Shown here: positions 15,974-26,866 of the stretch, piece by piece
Layout of the letters: each line of letters starts with the position of its first letter
Position numbering within the stretch: position 1 is the stretch's first letter
Origin: Micromonospora yangpuensis
GTDB taxonomy: Bacteria > Actinomycetota > Actinomycetes > Mycobacteriales > Micromonosporaceae
Direction of reading: 5' to 3'
DNA length: 64,000 bases
Assembly (NCBI RefSeq): GCF_900091615.1
Contig: NZ_FMIA01000002.1
Location: 248,001-312,000, forward strand
The notes under the pieces: model-generated
What the model was told of the DNA's origin: nothing
The model's database searches: none
What the model saw: only the letters and a program-made list of their open reading frames with translations
Made by a program: the position numbers and the translations under genes

Positions 15974-16807
15974 GTGTCCGAGCATGGAGCGGGTCCCGGG
16001 TCGCCGCTGCTCGGCCGACACCGCCCGGCCGGTTACCGACGGGTGGTCGGCGTGCACCGGGCCACCGGCACGACCGGTCCCAGCCGGGGTTACCTGCTCA
16101 CCGTCGCACTGCTCGCCGGTACGGCGTCGATGCCGGTTCTCGCCGCGATCAGCACCGGCTCGGCCACGATCGGCAGTACGGCCCCACCGGGCAGCGAAGC
16201 CCTGTTCATCCCGACGCCCTCGGCCGGGCCGGTGGTGATCCCCTGGCCGACGGCCAGTCAACCGGCGGTGACGCCGCCGCTGCCCGTCCCGGCAACGACC
16301 GCCACCGCCACGGCCGCCCCGGAGACTCCCGGGCCGCTCGTCCCGGTGGCCCCCGCGGCCCGCAGCGAGCCCGGCCGGCCGACGCCGCGCCCCTCGCCGC
16401 CGTCGAGCCCGGTCAGGCCGGCACCCGGACCGGATCCCTTCCCCGGCCACCCGTCGCCCGGCCCGACACCGCGTCCCTCACCGGCGCCGTCGCCCAGCCC
16501 CGCGCCGTCGCCCAGCCCGGCTCCCACCGCCACGTCGGGCCCACGGCCGGCACCGACCCCGTCCCGCCTGGTCGAGCCGACCGCCGCGCCGGGCGCGACC
16601 GCGCACCCCGATCCGGTGCCACCGGAGGAAGCGCCGGCCCCGGGTCCGGTGACCTCCGAGGCCCCTGCGGCCCCGGCCCCGTTGGCCTCCGAGGCACCCG
16701 CGGCCCCGGAGGCCTCCGGCCCGGTCCCGCCGACCCTGGCGGCACCAGTCCCGGCGGGGTCGGACGCGGAGGTGCACCCGGGTCGGGTCAGAAACCCTCG
16801 TCGGTGA
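15974..16807 (+). CDS. Membrane-anchored proline-rich extracellular protein
   Basis: 277 aa. A basic N-terminus is followed by a hydrophobic segment (GYLLTVALLAGTASMPVLAA, about residues 36-55) that acts as a signal peptide or anchor. The remainder is low-complexity Pro/Ala/Thr/Ser, including PSPAPSPSPAPSP and APEPVTSEAPAAPAPLASEAPAAP-like repeats, typical of wall-spanning stalks. No catalytic domain. GTG 15974 is chosen because GAGGAGG lies a few bases upstream. The last 20 bp overlap the 3' end of the convergent gene at 16788. Confidence 0.65.
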   Translation: MSEHGAGPGSPLLGRHRPAGYRRVVGVHRATGTTGPSRGYLLTVALLAGTASMPVLAAISTGSATIGSTAPPGSEALFIPTPSAGPVVIPWPTASQPAVTPPLPVPATTATATAAPETPGPLVPVAPAARSEPGRPTPRPSPPSSPVRPAPGPDPFPGHPSPGPTPRPSPAPSPSPAPSPSPAPTATSGPRPAPTPSRLVEPTAAPGATAHPDPVPPEEAPAPGPVTSEAPAAPAPLASEAPAAPEASGPVPPTLAAPVPAGSDAEVHPGRVRNPRR

Positions 16808-18017
16808 GGCGTTGCCGGTTCGCCTCGATCCAGGCGTTCAGCGCGACCGGATCGTCCGGGTCGATGCCGTCGGCCATCAGCTGCGCCACCGCGGCGGTGG
16901 CCGGGCTGCGCCGCTCACCGGTGGAGTAGAGCCGGGCGAACTCCGGCACCATCTCCTCGATGGCCTCGTCGGTCTGCGTCGCCGCCCGCTCCGGCAGGGC
17001 GCGCTGGCGGGCCGCGTACCCGGCCCAGGCGCGCAGCACCCGGGGCAGCATGGCCGCGTCGTCCATGTCCAGCACCGCCCGCCGGTGCACCCAGTCGAGC
17101 AGGAACAACCCGGCGACCGCCGGGCTCCACCGCATCGGGTCGGCCTGCGGGAAGGTGGCCGCGTGGTCCAGCAGCAGGCTCAGGCAGAAGTGCAGCGAGG
17201 CCTGATCGGCGCCGTCGACAGCGTCCAGGCCGAACCGGGCGGCCTCCGGGCCGGCGAGGAACCGGCGTACCAGCTCGGTCCGCTCGGCCGCGGACAGCGG
17301 CTCCGCCGCGCCGGCGTCGACGGTGGTGTCGGTGTCGGTGTCGGGCAACAGGGCCAACCGGGCGCCGAACAACGCCCGGTCGGTGGCGAGGGAGCCCTCC
17401 CCGGGCAGCTCGGACAGCTCGTCGGTGATCGCCAGGTGGCGCCCCACCTCGGCACGCATCCGGGCCGGATCCTCCTGCCGGAACCAGGTCAGCTCGTCAC
17501 CGGCACACATCTGCCGGACCTGTTCCAGGATCGGCGCGGCGGGGCTGCCGACGAAGACGTCCTTGGTGATTCCGATGTTGTGGTCGACCAGGGCGACCAG
17601 GGCGTGTTCCGGTCCGCCGGCGTCGTCGTCGTAGGCGAAGGTGGCCAGGTAGGAGGTCTGGTCGCCGTACACGTCGCCGTAGGCCCAGGTGCCGGTGAGA
17701 TGCACCCGGCCGAGCTGGCCGGACCAGGTAGGCGCCTGGGCGCCGGGGCGGACCTTGGCGGTCCCCTCGGCGTCGGGAACCAGGGCGGCGAAGACCGCCC
17801 GGATGGTGGTCGCCGCCGCCGTGCGGCGACGGGAGGTGACGGTCAGGAAGCCGCCGACGAACTCTCGCACGGCGGTGTTCCGGTCGGTCTCGGCGATGGC
17901 GTAGACGCTGCCGAGCAGGGCGGTGCCGAGCATCTCGGCGTCGAGGGCACAGTCCAGCCTGGTCACGTCGCGGGCGGCGTGCAGTACCGCGTCGTAAGGG
18001 GTCTTTGGCGTGGCCAT
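16788..18017 (-). CDS. Conserved actinobacterial protein of unknown function
   Basis: 409 aa, acidic, soluble, no signal peptide. The N-terminal half has features of a small alpha/beta domain (LVALVDHNIGITKDVFVG, residues ~150-167), and the C-terminal half is helical with a Trp-rich stretch (MRWSPAVAGLFLLDWVHRR). I recognise no enzyme motif. ATG 18017 is the first good start. The gene is single, with the two GTPase genes ending 72 bp upstream on the same strand, so co-transcription with them is possible. Confidence 0.75.
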   Translation of the reverse strand: MATPKTPYDAVLHAARDVTRLDCALDAEMLGTALLGSVYAIAETDRNTAVREFVGGFLTVTSRRRTAAATTIRAVFAALVPDAEGTAKVRPGAQAPTWSGQLGRVHLTGTWAYGDVYGDQTSYLATFAYDDDAGGPEHALVALVDHNIGITKDVFVGSPAAPILEQVRQMCAGDELTWFRQEDPARMRAEVGRHLAITDELSELPGEGSLATDRALFGARLALLPDTDTDTTVDAGAAEPLSAAERTELVRRFLAGPEAARFGLDAVDGADQASLHFCLSLLLDHAATFPQADPMRWSPAVAGLFLLDWVHRRAVLDMDDAAMLPRVLRAWAGYAARQRALPERAATQTDEAIEEMVPEFARLYSTGERRSPATAAVAQLMADGIDPDDPVALNAWIEANRQRLTDEGF

Positions 18018-18089
18018 GCACCGAACCCTACGCCGCCGACGCGCCCGTGACACCGGTTGCCGACCCGCCCACCCGTCGACCGGGAGGGG

Positions 18090-19778
18090 TCAGCGACGGG
18101 TGGCGGCCCGCAACGCCGCGCCCGCCTCGGCGTACGACGCGAGCACGGTACGCACCGGCGAGACGACGTACTCCTCGCCGACCTCGGCGACCGCGGCGGT
18201 CAGCCGCTGCTCGGCGCGGTGCCGGGCCCGACCGGCGGCCCACCGGACGACCGGACGGGTCACCACCGCCACCAGCAGGCCGGCGAGCAACCCGCCCAGC
18301 AGCAACAGGGTCGGCAGTGGAACCGCACCCACCTGTGGATTGTCCAGCGGCGGCAGCCCGATCGCCCGCAGCCCGTAGCCGAGCACGAGCCAGCCCAGCC
18401 CGGCCACCGCGGCGAGGGTCACCAACCACTGCAGCCCGCCGACGACGCGCCACCAGAGCGGGCGGGAGTCCATGCCCAGGTCGGTGCCGGCGACCGCGCG
18501 GTCCAGCGCGTCCGGCAGGTCCGCCAGCCGGGACCGGGCGGCGCTGGTGACCGCGGCCGGCCAGGTACCCGGCAGCCCCTCGCCGGCCTGGTCTGCGACG
18601 GTCCGCACGGCCAGCCCCAGCGCGGACCGCTGGGCGGCGGTGGGGTCCGGCACCGAGGTGGCGGCCAGCGGCTTCTCCGCCGGTGCGTCGGTGTCCGTGC
18701 CGGCCGGGTCGGGCAGGTGCAGCCGGCGCAGCGGATCGGGGCGCAACCGGCGCCAGCCGCGGACCAGTGGCCAGTCCGTCGCCCCGCCGGCCCGATGCCG
18801 GTACGCCTGCCCGACCGCCTCGGCCACCACCGGCACCCCGGCCGTACCCGCCAACGCCCGGTGCAACGCCCGGACCGCCGTCTCGTCGGGCCCGGCGGCC
18901 GACCTGTCCGGACCGACCAGCTCGTCCAGCCCGGCCACCACCACGTCCACGTCCCCGGCGAGCCGGCGCAACACCGCCTGGCGCTCGGCCACGGTGCGTT
19001 CCAGGGCGGCCCGCAGGTCGTCCAGGCCGCCCGGATCGACAGCCGCGGTGGCCAGCAGCGGTACGCCGTCCAGCCGGTCGGTGTCGAGCAGCCGGCGCAG
19101 GTCGGCCATGACCCGGGGCAGCTCGGTCGGGGGCAGCCGGTCGGCCTGGTTGAGCACGACCACCGTGACGTCCTTGTGCCGGTGGAACTCGCGCAGGTAG
19201 CTGGTGTGGATCACCCGGTCGGCGTACTTCTGCGGGTCGACCACCCAGACCACGAGGTCGACCAGGCCGAGCAGCCGGTCCACCTCCAACTGGTGCGAGC
19301 GCTGCACCGAGTCGAAGTCCGGCAGGTCGAGCAGGACCAGTCCGTGCAGATCGGACTCGTCGTCACCGTCCAGCACGCTCTCCCGGACGAACCGGTGGCG
19401 GGGCAACACCCCCACCCAGTCGAGCAACCGGTTCGCGCCGTCCAGCGGCCCCCAGACACAGGCGTGTGCCACACCGGTGGTGGGACGCCGCACCCCGACC
19501 GGGGAGAGACTCATCCGGGCGAGCGCGTTGAACAGGCTCGACTTGCCACTTCCGGTGGACCCGGCAAGCGCGACCACGGTGTGGTCCCGGGACAGCGCGA
19601 GCCGGGTGCCGGCCCGCTCGACGAGGGTGTGCGCGGGCACGAGCTGGCTGTCCGGCAGGTGACCGTCGACCGCCGTCAGGAACCGGCGGACCGCGTCGAG
19701 TCGCGTGAGCAGCTCGTCGGCGTCGACCCGCTGGTCACCGCGGAACGCCTGCCGCATCCGACCCACGATGTCGGTCAC
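18090..19778 (-). CDS. Dynamin-like membrane GTPase (second of a pair)
   Basis: 562 aa. The GTPase domain has the P-loop GSTGSGKSS (residues 73-81), a switch segment LLDLPDFDSV in place of DxxG, and LNQAD in place of NKxD. The stalk is helical; two membrane helices lie near residues 440-510 (LVTLAAVAGLGWLVLGYG and LLLLGGLLAGLLVAVV), followed by a cytoplasmic C-terminal helix. GTG 19778 has GAGGAGG 8 bases upstream and is 19 bp after the partner's stop. Paired dynamin-like GTPases such as Streptomyces DynA/DynB act at the division septum; the assignment to that role is an inference. Confidence 0.78.
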   Translation of the reverse strand: MTDIVGRMRQAFRGDQRVDADELLTRLDAVRRFLTAVDGHLPDSQLVPAHTLVERAGTRLALSRDHTVVALAGSTGSGKSSLFNALARMSLSPVGVRRPTTGVAHACVWGPLDGANRLLDWVGVLPRHRFVRESVLDGDDESDLHGLVLLDLPDFDSVQRSHQLEVDRLLGLVDLVVWVVDPQKYADRVIHTSYLREFHRHKDVTVVVLNQADRLPPTELPRVMADLRRLLDTDRLDGVPLLATAAVDPGGLDDLRAALERTVAERQAVLRRLAGDVDVVVAGLDELVGPDRSAAGPDETAVRALHRALAGTAGVPVVAEAVGQAYRHRAGGATDWPLVRGWRRLRPDPLRRLHLPDPAGTDTDAPAEKPLAATSVPDPTAAQRSALGLAVRTVADQAGEGLPGTWPAAVTSAARSRLADLPDALDRAVAGTDLGMDSRPLWWRVVGGLQWLVTLAAVAGLGWLVLGYGLRAIGLPPLDNPQVGAVPLPTLLLLGGLLAGLLVAVVTRPVVRWAAGRARHRAEQRLTAAVAEVGEEYVVSPVRTVLASYAEAGAALRAATRR

Positions 19779-19797
19779 GGACCGAACCTCCTCGCGC

Positions 19798-21612
19798 TCA
19801 CGGATTGAGCCTTTCGTCGGCCAGCCCGCTGTGCTGGCGGTTGATCTCGACCCAGGCGGCCGCGCCGCGTAGCTCCGCGGCGGTCGCCGGGTCGGGCCGG
19901 GCCTCGGCGGTCCGCGCGAGGTAGCGGGCCGCCTCCTCGTCCAGCAGCGTGCGGACCCGCTCCAGCAGGTCGGCCCGTGCCTTGGCGGCCAGCGTACGCA
20001 CCGCCTGGTCACCGAAGATCGCCTGGAGCACGGTCTGCGCGGCGACGGTGGTGCCGGCTCCGGCGGCCACCTCGGCGCCGGTCGGGATGAAGGCCGTCGA
20101 GGCGAAGACCGCGATCATCACCGCCAACCCGGTCGCGTTCACCGCGTACGCGGCCGTACGGGCCACGAAGCGCCGGTCACCGCCCTCCTCGCGGACCAGC
20201 TCCAGCACCCCCCGCTGCCAGTCCCGGACCAGCCGTTCGGCACGCTCGGAGAGGTCGTCGGCGGGGTGGGCGAGCCCGGGTTCGAGCAGTGCCGCCCCGG
20301 CCGGATGGGCCCGCCACGCGGTGTGGGTGTGCTCGGCGGCCTCGGCGGCCACCCCGCGGAGCAGCGTGACCAGCTGCGACTCGATCGCGGTACGCAGCTC
20401 GGCGGCGGGTGCGGGTCGGCCGGTGACCGCCGCCACCACCCGGTCGCGCAACCGCCCGATCCGGGCCTCCAGGGTGCGGAAGAACTCGCCGGTGCCGACG
20501 AACTCCTGCCACCGGGCGAGCACCTCACCCCGGAGCAGCCGGCCGTCCCGCAGCCCCTGCTCGACGGTGCGGTGCGCCCCCCGGTACGCGGCGTCGACCC
20601 GGTCGTCCAACGCGTCGGCGGCGGCGGTCTGCTCGTCGGCAGCGGCGGCGAGGCCCTCGACGGTCGGCAGCAGGGCGGCCAGCGCGCCGTCCAGTGTCTG
20701 CCGGACCACTGCGGCGCGGGCCTCGGCGTCGGCGGCGAGTCGGGCGAACCAGGTCGACAGCGGGGCGGTGGCCCAGTCGGGCAGCAACCCCTGCCCGTCG
20801 ACCTGGGTCTCCGGCAGGACGAACAGGGGCGCGGCGGCCAGGTCCTGCTCGGCGAGCATCTCGGCCAGGTGGGCGCCGACCTCGTCGGTCGCCTCCGGCG
20901 GCACCCGGTCGAGCACCATGGCGATGGCCGCTCCCCGGCCGCGGGCGCTGCGCAGCAGCTCCCAGGGGACCGCGTCGGCGTACCGGGCGGCGGTGGTGAC
21001 GAAGAGCCAGAGGTCGGCAGCGGCGAGCAGCTGGCCGGCCAGGGCCCGGTTGGCGTCGACCACCGAGTCGATGTCGGGGGCGTCGAGGAAGGCCAGGCCC
21101 GGCGGGAGCGCGGGCGCGGCGACGATCTGCAGGGTGCCCGGGTCCTCGCTGGGCTCGTTGGTCCGGGTCAAACCGGGCAGCAGTTCACCCCGGCGGAACC
21201 AGCCGGAGTCGGCCGGGTTGCAGACCAGCACCGGGGACCGGGTGGTCGGGCGGAGCACCCCGGCGGTGCTCACCCGGGCCTGCACCAGGCTGTTGACCAG
21301 GGTCGACTTGCCGGCGCCGGTGGAGCCCCCGACGACCACGAGCAGAGGTGCGTCGAGCCGGCTCAACCGGGGCAGCAGGTAGTCGTCGAGCTGGTCGGTC
21401 AGCGCGGTGGTGGTGCGTCGGGCCGGCTCCGCCGAGGGCAGCTCCAGCGGGAAGCGGGCGGTGCTGATCGCCAGCCGCAGATTGCCGAGCGCGGCGGGCA
21501 GGCTGCCGTCCGCGCCGAGGTCAGGAGGGATCTGCACGGCATCCGGTTGCCCGGGGCGGGCCACGGTGGTGGGCGCGCCGGACTCTGTGGCGGGATCGCC
21601 GTGCGGAATCAC
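19798..21612 (-). CDS. Dynamin-like membrane GTPase (first of a pair)
   Basis: 604 aa. P-loop GGSTGAGKST at residues 95-104, switch segment FLDAPDIDSVVDANR (the DxPG Gly is Asp), no clear NKxD. A long helical stalk follows, then a hydrophobic hairpin near residues 450-500 (NATGLAVMIAVFASTAF and a Gly/Ala-rich second half) suitable for membrane insertion. GTG 21612 is my preferred start; an in-frame TTG at 21690 would add 26 residues. The gene diverges from dnaK and shares its upstream region. It probably forms a hetero-oligomer with the next protein. Confidence 0.76.
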   Translation of the reverse strand: MIPHGDPATESGAPTTVARPGQPDAVQIPPDLGADGSLPAALGNLRLAISTARFPLELPSAEPARRTTTALTDQLDDYLLPRLSRLDAPLLVVVGGSTGAGKSTLVNSLVQARVSTAGVLRPTTRSPVLVCNPADSGWFRRGELLPGLTRTNEPSEDPGTLQIVAAPALPPGLAFLDAPDIDSVVDANRALAGQLLAAADLWLFVTTAARYADAVPWELLRSARGRGAAIAMVLDRVPPEATDEVGAHLAEMLAEQDLAAAPLFVLPETQVDGQGLLPDWATAPLSTWFARLAADAEARAAVVRQTLDGALAALLPTVEGLAAAADEQTAAADALDDRVDAAYRGAHRTVEQGLRDGRLLRGEVLARWQEFVGTGEFFRTLEARIGRLRDRVVAAVTGRPAPAAELRTAIESQLVTLLRGVAAEAAEHTHTAWRAHPAGAALLEPGLAHPADDLSERAERLVRDWQRGVLELVREEGGDRRFVARTAAYAVNATGLAVMIAVFASTAFIPTGAEVAAGAGTTVAAQTVLQAIFGDQAVRTLAAKARADLLERVRTLLDEEAARYLARTAEARPDPATAAELRGAAAWVEINRQHSGLADERLNP

Positions 21613-21724
21613 CGCTAAAGCGTGCCCGACCGATGCAACAGAAGACAACCGGTGGGTAGCCGAACGTCGGGTTGCGTCGGGTCGGCTCAACCCGGATTTG
21701 ACGAATGGCGTGAGCGTGGCACTA

Positions 21725-21743
21725 TTGAGTCACGTTCACTCAA
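21725..21743. promoter_or_regulatory. HspR-binding HAIR element upstream of dnaK
   Basis: TTGAGT-N7-ACTCAA, matching the HAIR consensus CTTGAGT-N7-ACTCAAG except at the outermost bases. It lies 58 bp upstream of dnaK, where HspR with DnaK as corepressor would block the promoter. Confidence 0.92.
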
Positions 21744-21800
21744 CTTGACGCGGGTGCACTCCCGTCACCTGCTCCAACGGTATGAAGCGAGGAAGCGAAC

Positions 21801-23693
<1,893 letters not shown>

Positions 23694-23742
23694 CAGCCCG
23701 TCCCCGCCACGTACGCACCGCACAGGGATCGAGGTAGCCGCG

Positions 23743-24522
23743 ATGACGGATAAGCCACGAGCCGCCGACCCGGAGACCACCGGGTCGGTGCCGGGTGGCT
23801 CCGCGCCCGGCCGGCACGCCGCCGCCGAGCCGCAGGTCGTCAGCCCGGACAGTCAGCAGAACGACGAGGTCGAGCAGGAGTCGGCGGCGACCGACGCGAG
23901 CGCCGACGTCCCGGCCGACGGCCTGGTCGAGGAGGCCGAGGTCGTCGTCGACGAGATCGAGGTCGAGGAGGCCCCGGCCGGGCCACCGGTGGTGGACGCC
24001 CCGGCCCAGCCGGCGGAGAGCACCAAGCCGGCAGCGGAGAGCAAACCGGCGGCGGAGAGCAAGCCCAAGGACGCCGCGCCGGCCCTCGGCGCGGAGCTGG
24101 CGGCCCTCCGCTCCGACCTCGACGAGCGGACCCGGGACCTGCAGCGGGTGACGGCGGAGTACGCCAACTACCGCAAGCGGGTGGACCGGGACCGGGGCGT
24201 CGTCCAGGAGCAGGCCACCGGTTCGGTGCTGGCCGGGCTGCTGCCGATCCTGGACGACCTGGACCGGGCCCGCGAGCACGGTGACCTGGTGGGTCCGTTC
24301 GGCGCGGTGGCCGAGCAGCTCACCACCGTGGTCGGCAAGCTCGGGCTCACCCCGTTCGGCGAGCAGGGTGACCCGTTCGACCCGACCCGGCACGAGGCGG
24401 TGGCGCACCAGACCTCCGCCGACGTCACCGAGCCGACCTGCGTGCAGATCATGCGTCGGGGCTATCTGCTCGGCGAGCGGCTGCTGCGGCCAGCGCTGGT
24501 CGCGGTCGCCGACCCGGAATAG
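23743..24522 (+). CDS. grpE: Nucleotide exchange factor GrpE
   Basis: 259 aa, long for GrpE. The first ~110 residues are an acidic, disordered extension (EEAEVVVDEIEVEEAP) with two PAAESKP repeats. The family core follows: LQRVTAEYANYRKRVDRDR (long helix), LPILDDLDRAREHGD, and the beta domain ending IMRRGYLLGERLLRPALVAV. It speeds ADP release from DnaK. ATG 23743, 49 bp after dnaK. Confidence 0.97.
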   Translation: MTDKPRAADPETTGSVPGGSAPGRHAAAEPQVVSPDSQQNDEVEQESAATDASADVPADGLVEEAEVVVDEIEVEEAPAGPPVVDAPAQPAESTKPAAESKPAAESKPKDAAPALGAELAALRSDLDERTRDLQRVTAEYANYRKRVDRDRGVVQEQATGSVLAGLLPILDDLDRAREHGDLVGPFGAVAEQLTTVVGKLGLTPFGEQGDPFDPTRHEAVAHQTSADVTEPTCVQIMRRGYLLGERLLRPALVAVADPE

Positions 24523-24604
24523 TGCGAATCCGTGGCCGGGTCGTCCCGTCCGTCGACGATCGGCGGGCGGGACGACCGGGCCACGCCTGGCAGGGGGTGG
24601 ACCG

Positions 24605-25795
24605 GTGAGTTCCAAGGACTGGATCGAGAAGGACTTCTACGCCGTGCTGGGCGTGGACAAGTCCGCCTCCTCGGACGAGATCAAGAAGGCGTACCGGAAA
24701 CTGGCGCGGGAGTCGCACCCGGACCACAACCCCGGTGACACCAGGGCCGAGGAGCGGTTCAAGGCCGCGTCCGAGGCGTACAACGTGCTCTCCGACGACA
24801 ACCGCCGTCGGGAGTACGACGAGCTGCGTGCCCTCTTCGGCTCCGGCGCGTTCCGGCGTGGAGCCCGTACCGGTCAGCCCGGTGGCACCCCCTTCGACGT
24901 CTCCGACCTCTTCGGTGGCGGCGCGGGCGGGGGTGACCGGCGCTTCGGCGGGGCCGGCGGCGGTTTCTCCGACCTGTTCACGTCGATCTTCTCCGGTGGT
25001 GGGGCCGGCGGTGGGCCGGGTCGCCCCGCCGGGCCGGCCCGGGGCCGCAACGTCGAGGCCGAGGTCGCCCTGGACTTCACCGATGCGGTACGCGGGGTGA
25101 CCATCCCGTTGACGTTGCGCTCGCCGGGGGTCTGCGACACCTGCCACGGCAACGGCGCCAAGCCCGGCACCCAGCCACGGACCTGTCCGGTCTGCCACGG
25201 GGCCGGGACGACCACCCGCAACCAGGGTGCGTTCAGCTTCGCCGAGCCGTGCCGCAACTGTCAGGGCGTCGGCACCGTCGTCGAGGAGAAGTGCCCCGAG
25301 TGCCAGGGCACCGGCGGCGTGACGAAGACCCGTACGTTGAAGGTCCGGTTCCCCGCCGGGGTGGCCGACGGCCAGCGGATCCGGCTCAGTGGCCGGGGCG
25401 AGGCCGGTGAGCGTGGCGGCCCGGCCGGCGACCTCTTCGTACACGTGAAGGTCCGGCCGGACGAGTTGTTCGGGCGTACCGGGGACGACCTGACCCTGAC
25501 CGTGCCGATCACGTACGCCGAGGCGGTCCTGGGCACGGACCTGCGGGTGCCGACCCTCGACGGGGTGGTGACGCTACGGGTGCCACCGGGTACGCCGAGC
25601 GGGCGGGTGCTGCGGGCCCGGGGCAAGGGGGTCAGCCGTCGCGAGGGCCAGGCCGGCGACCTGCTGGTCACGCTGGACGTGGTGGTACCGGCGAAGGTGT
25701 CCGACGAGGCGCAGGCCGCCCTGCGGGCGTTCGCCGAGCAGACGCCGCCGGCCGGGCGGGAACATCTCGACGCGCGGGTACGTCGCTTCGGGTAA
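24605..25795 (+). CDS. dnaJ: Co-chaperone DnaJ (Hsp40)
   Basis: 396 aa. J domain (8-75) with HPD in ARESHPDHNPGD; a Gly/Phe-rich linker; a zinc domain from about residue 177 with four CxxCxGxG repeats (CDTCHGNG, CPVCHGAG, CRNCQGVG, CPECQGTG); two C-terminal beta domains. It is a complete type I DnaJ that loads clients on DnaK. The start is GTG 24605, where the J domain begins (VSSKDWIEKDFYAVLGV), with an AGGGGG site upstream. 82 bp after grpE and 28 bp before hspR. Confidence 0.97.
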   Translation: MSSKDWIEKDFYAVLGVDKSASSDEIKKAYRKLARESHPDHNPGDTRAEERFKAASEAYNVLSDDNRRREYDELRALFGSGAFRRGARTGQPGGTPFDVSDLFGGGAGGGDRRFGGAGGGFSDLFTSIFSGGGAGGGPGRPAGPARGRNVEAEVALDFTDAVRGVTIPLTLRSPGVCDTCHGNGAKPGTQPRTCPVCHGAGTTTRNQGAFSFAEPCRNCQGVGTVVEEKCPECQGTGGVTKTRTLKVRFPAGVADGQRIRLSGRGEAGERGGPAGDLFVHVKVRPDELFGRTGDDLTLTVPITYAEAVLGTDLRVPTLDGVVTLRVPPGTPSGRVLRARGKGVSRREGQAGDLLVTLDVVVPAKVSDEAQAALRAFAEQTPPAGREHLDARVRRFG

Positions 25796-25823
25796 CCGTG
25801 GAGTGCATGCGGAGGTGAGCGGG

Positions 25824-26264
25824 ATGTCGGACGAGTTCGCCGGTTCGGGCGACCCTGCCTACGAGGCCAAGGTCCTGATGATCTCGGTCGCGGCGCGGAT
25901 GGCGGGGATGCACCCGCAGACGCTGCGCCAGTACGACCGGCTGGGGCTGGTGCAGGCCGGGCGGGCCGCCGGTGGCGGTCGGCGGTACAGCGTCCGGGAC
26001 GTGGTACTGCTCCGTGAGGTGCAACGGCTCAGCCAGGACGACGGGGTCAACCTGGCCGGGATCAAGCGGATCATCGGCCTGGAACAGTTGCTGGAGCAGG
26101 CCCAGCAGCGGCTGGCCCGGATGGAGGCGGAGCTGGACGCCGCGTACCGGCGGGTGGCCGAGCTGGAGTCGCTGGCCCGCTTCCCCGGTCGTGACCTGGT
26201 CCAGACCACCCGGTCCTCGACGGCGCTGGTGGTCTGGCGGCCCCGCCGCAACCCGGACCGCTGA
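25824..26264 (+). CDS. hspR: Heat-shock repressor HspR (MerR family)
   Basis: 146 aa. MerR-type winged helix (ISVAARMAGMHPQTLRQYDR, then GGGRRYS), a coiled coil (LEQLLEQAQQRLARMEAELD), and a C-terminal tail rich in Arg/Trp, the part that in relatives contacts DnaK. It represses through HAIR boxes such as those at 21725 and 31730, giving negative feedback on its own operon. ATG 25824 is preferred because GGAGGTG lies 6 bases upstream; a GTG at 25803 is less likely. Confidence 0.96.
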   Translation: MSDEFAGSGDPAYEAKVLMISVAARMAGMHPQTLRQYDRLGLVQAGRAAGGGRRYSVRDVVLLREVQRLSQDDGVNLAGIKRIIGLEQLLEQAQQRLARMEAELDAAYRRVAELESLARFPGRDLVQTTRSSTALVVWRPRRNPDR

Positions 26265-26366
26265 GCCGGCTGCGGTTCGGTCGGATCCCCGGCGCGGTCA
26301 GTCCACCCCGTCTAGCCTGTGACCAGGTGTTGTCCGCCCGATCTGGGCCCTTGGTGAGGGGGAGTA

Positions 26367-26720
26367 GTGACAGGAGCGGCCAAGAAGGTGGCGCAGGCGG
26401 CGGAGGACCAGCTCGACCGGGTCGCCGAGGGCGTCCGCGAGAAGTTCGACGAGATCACCGACGCCCGGCTCTCCGGTCGCACCGACCGGGCCGCCGGCCA
26501 CCGACCGCAGTCGGGCCAGGACGCCGGCCACCGGCCGCAGTCGGGCCCGGATGCCGGGCAGCGGTCGGACGCCGACCAGGGTGCCGAGCGGGCGAAGCCC
26601 CGACCGCCGGCTGGTGGCGGCGCGGATCGTCGTCCGCCGGCCGGTGGCGGCGCGGACCAGAACAGCGAGCGCGGCCGGCCGGAGCGCCGGACCGAACGGC
26701 ACGGCCGGTCGATCGGCTGA
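26367..26720 (+). CDS. Small hypothetical protein with repeated basic tail
   Basis: 117 aa from GTG 26367, with GGGGGAG 4-5 bases upstream. Residues 1-38 form a charged amphipathic helix (AAEDQLDRVAEGVREKFDEI). The rest is disordered and repetitive: HRPQSGQDAG twice, then RPPAGGGAD twice, ending in Arg/Glu-rich sequence. No known domain. It follows hspR by 102 bp on the same strand and could be read from the same transcript or its own promoter. The function is unknown. Confidence 0.6.
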   Translation: MTGAAKKVAQAAEDQLDRVAEGVREKFDEITDARLSGRTDRAAGHRPQSGQDAGHRPQSGPDAGQRSDADQGAERAKPRPPAGGGADRRPPAGGGADQNSERGRPERRTERHGRSIG

Positions 26721-26743
26721 CCGCCGCACCAGGCCGGTCACCC

Positions 26744-26791
26744 GGCTCGGTCGCTCCGGCTCGGTCGCTCCGGCTCGGTCGCTCCGGCTCA
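26744..26791. repeat. Tandem 14-bp repeat
   Basis: Three exact copies of GGCTCGGTCGCTCC (26744, 26758, 26772) and a partial fourth, in the 3' region of the small protein gene, just before a terminator hairpin. Confidence 0.85.
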
Positions 26792-26798
26792 GGGCCGC

Positions 26799-26835
26799 GA
26801 ACGGGCCGGGACCCACGGGGGGTCCCGGCCCGTTC
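26799..26835. terminator. Bidirectional terminator hairpin
   Basis: 15-bp perfect stem GAACGGGCCGGGACC / GGTCCCGGCCCGTTC with a 7-base loop, midway between the ends of convergent genes at 26720 and 26867. Confidence 0.87.
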
Positions 26836-26866
26836 GCTGGCTGCGGGTCGCGGGTGCGTCGGCGGC

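Noticed and set aside
26367..26720. Small helical protein after hspR as a toxin-antitoxin component
   Set aside because: There is no partner gene within 100 bp and the C-terminal half is simple repeats; the helix alone is not enough.
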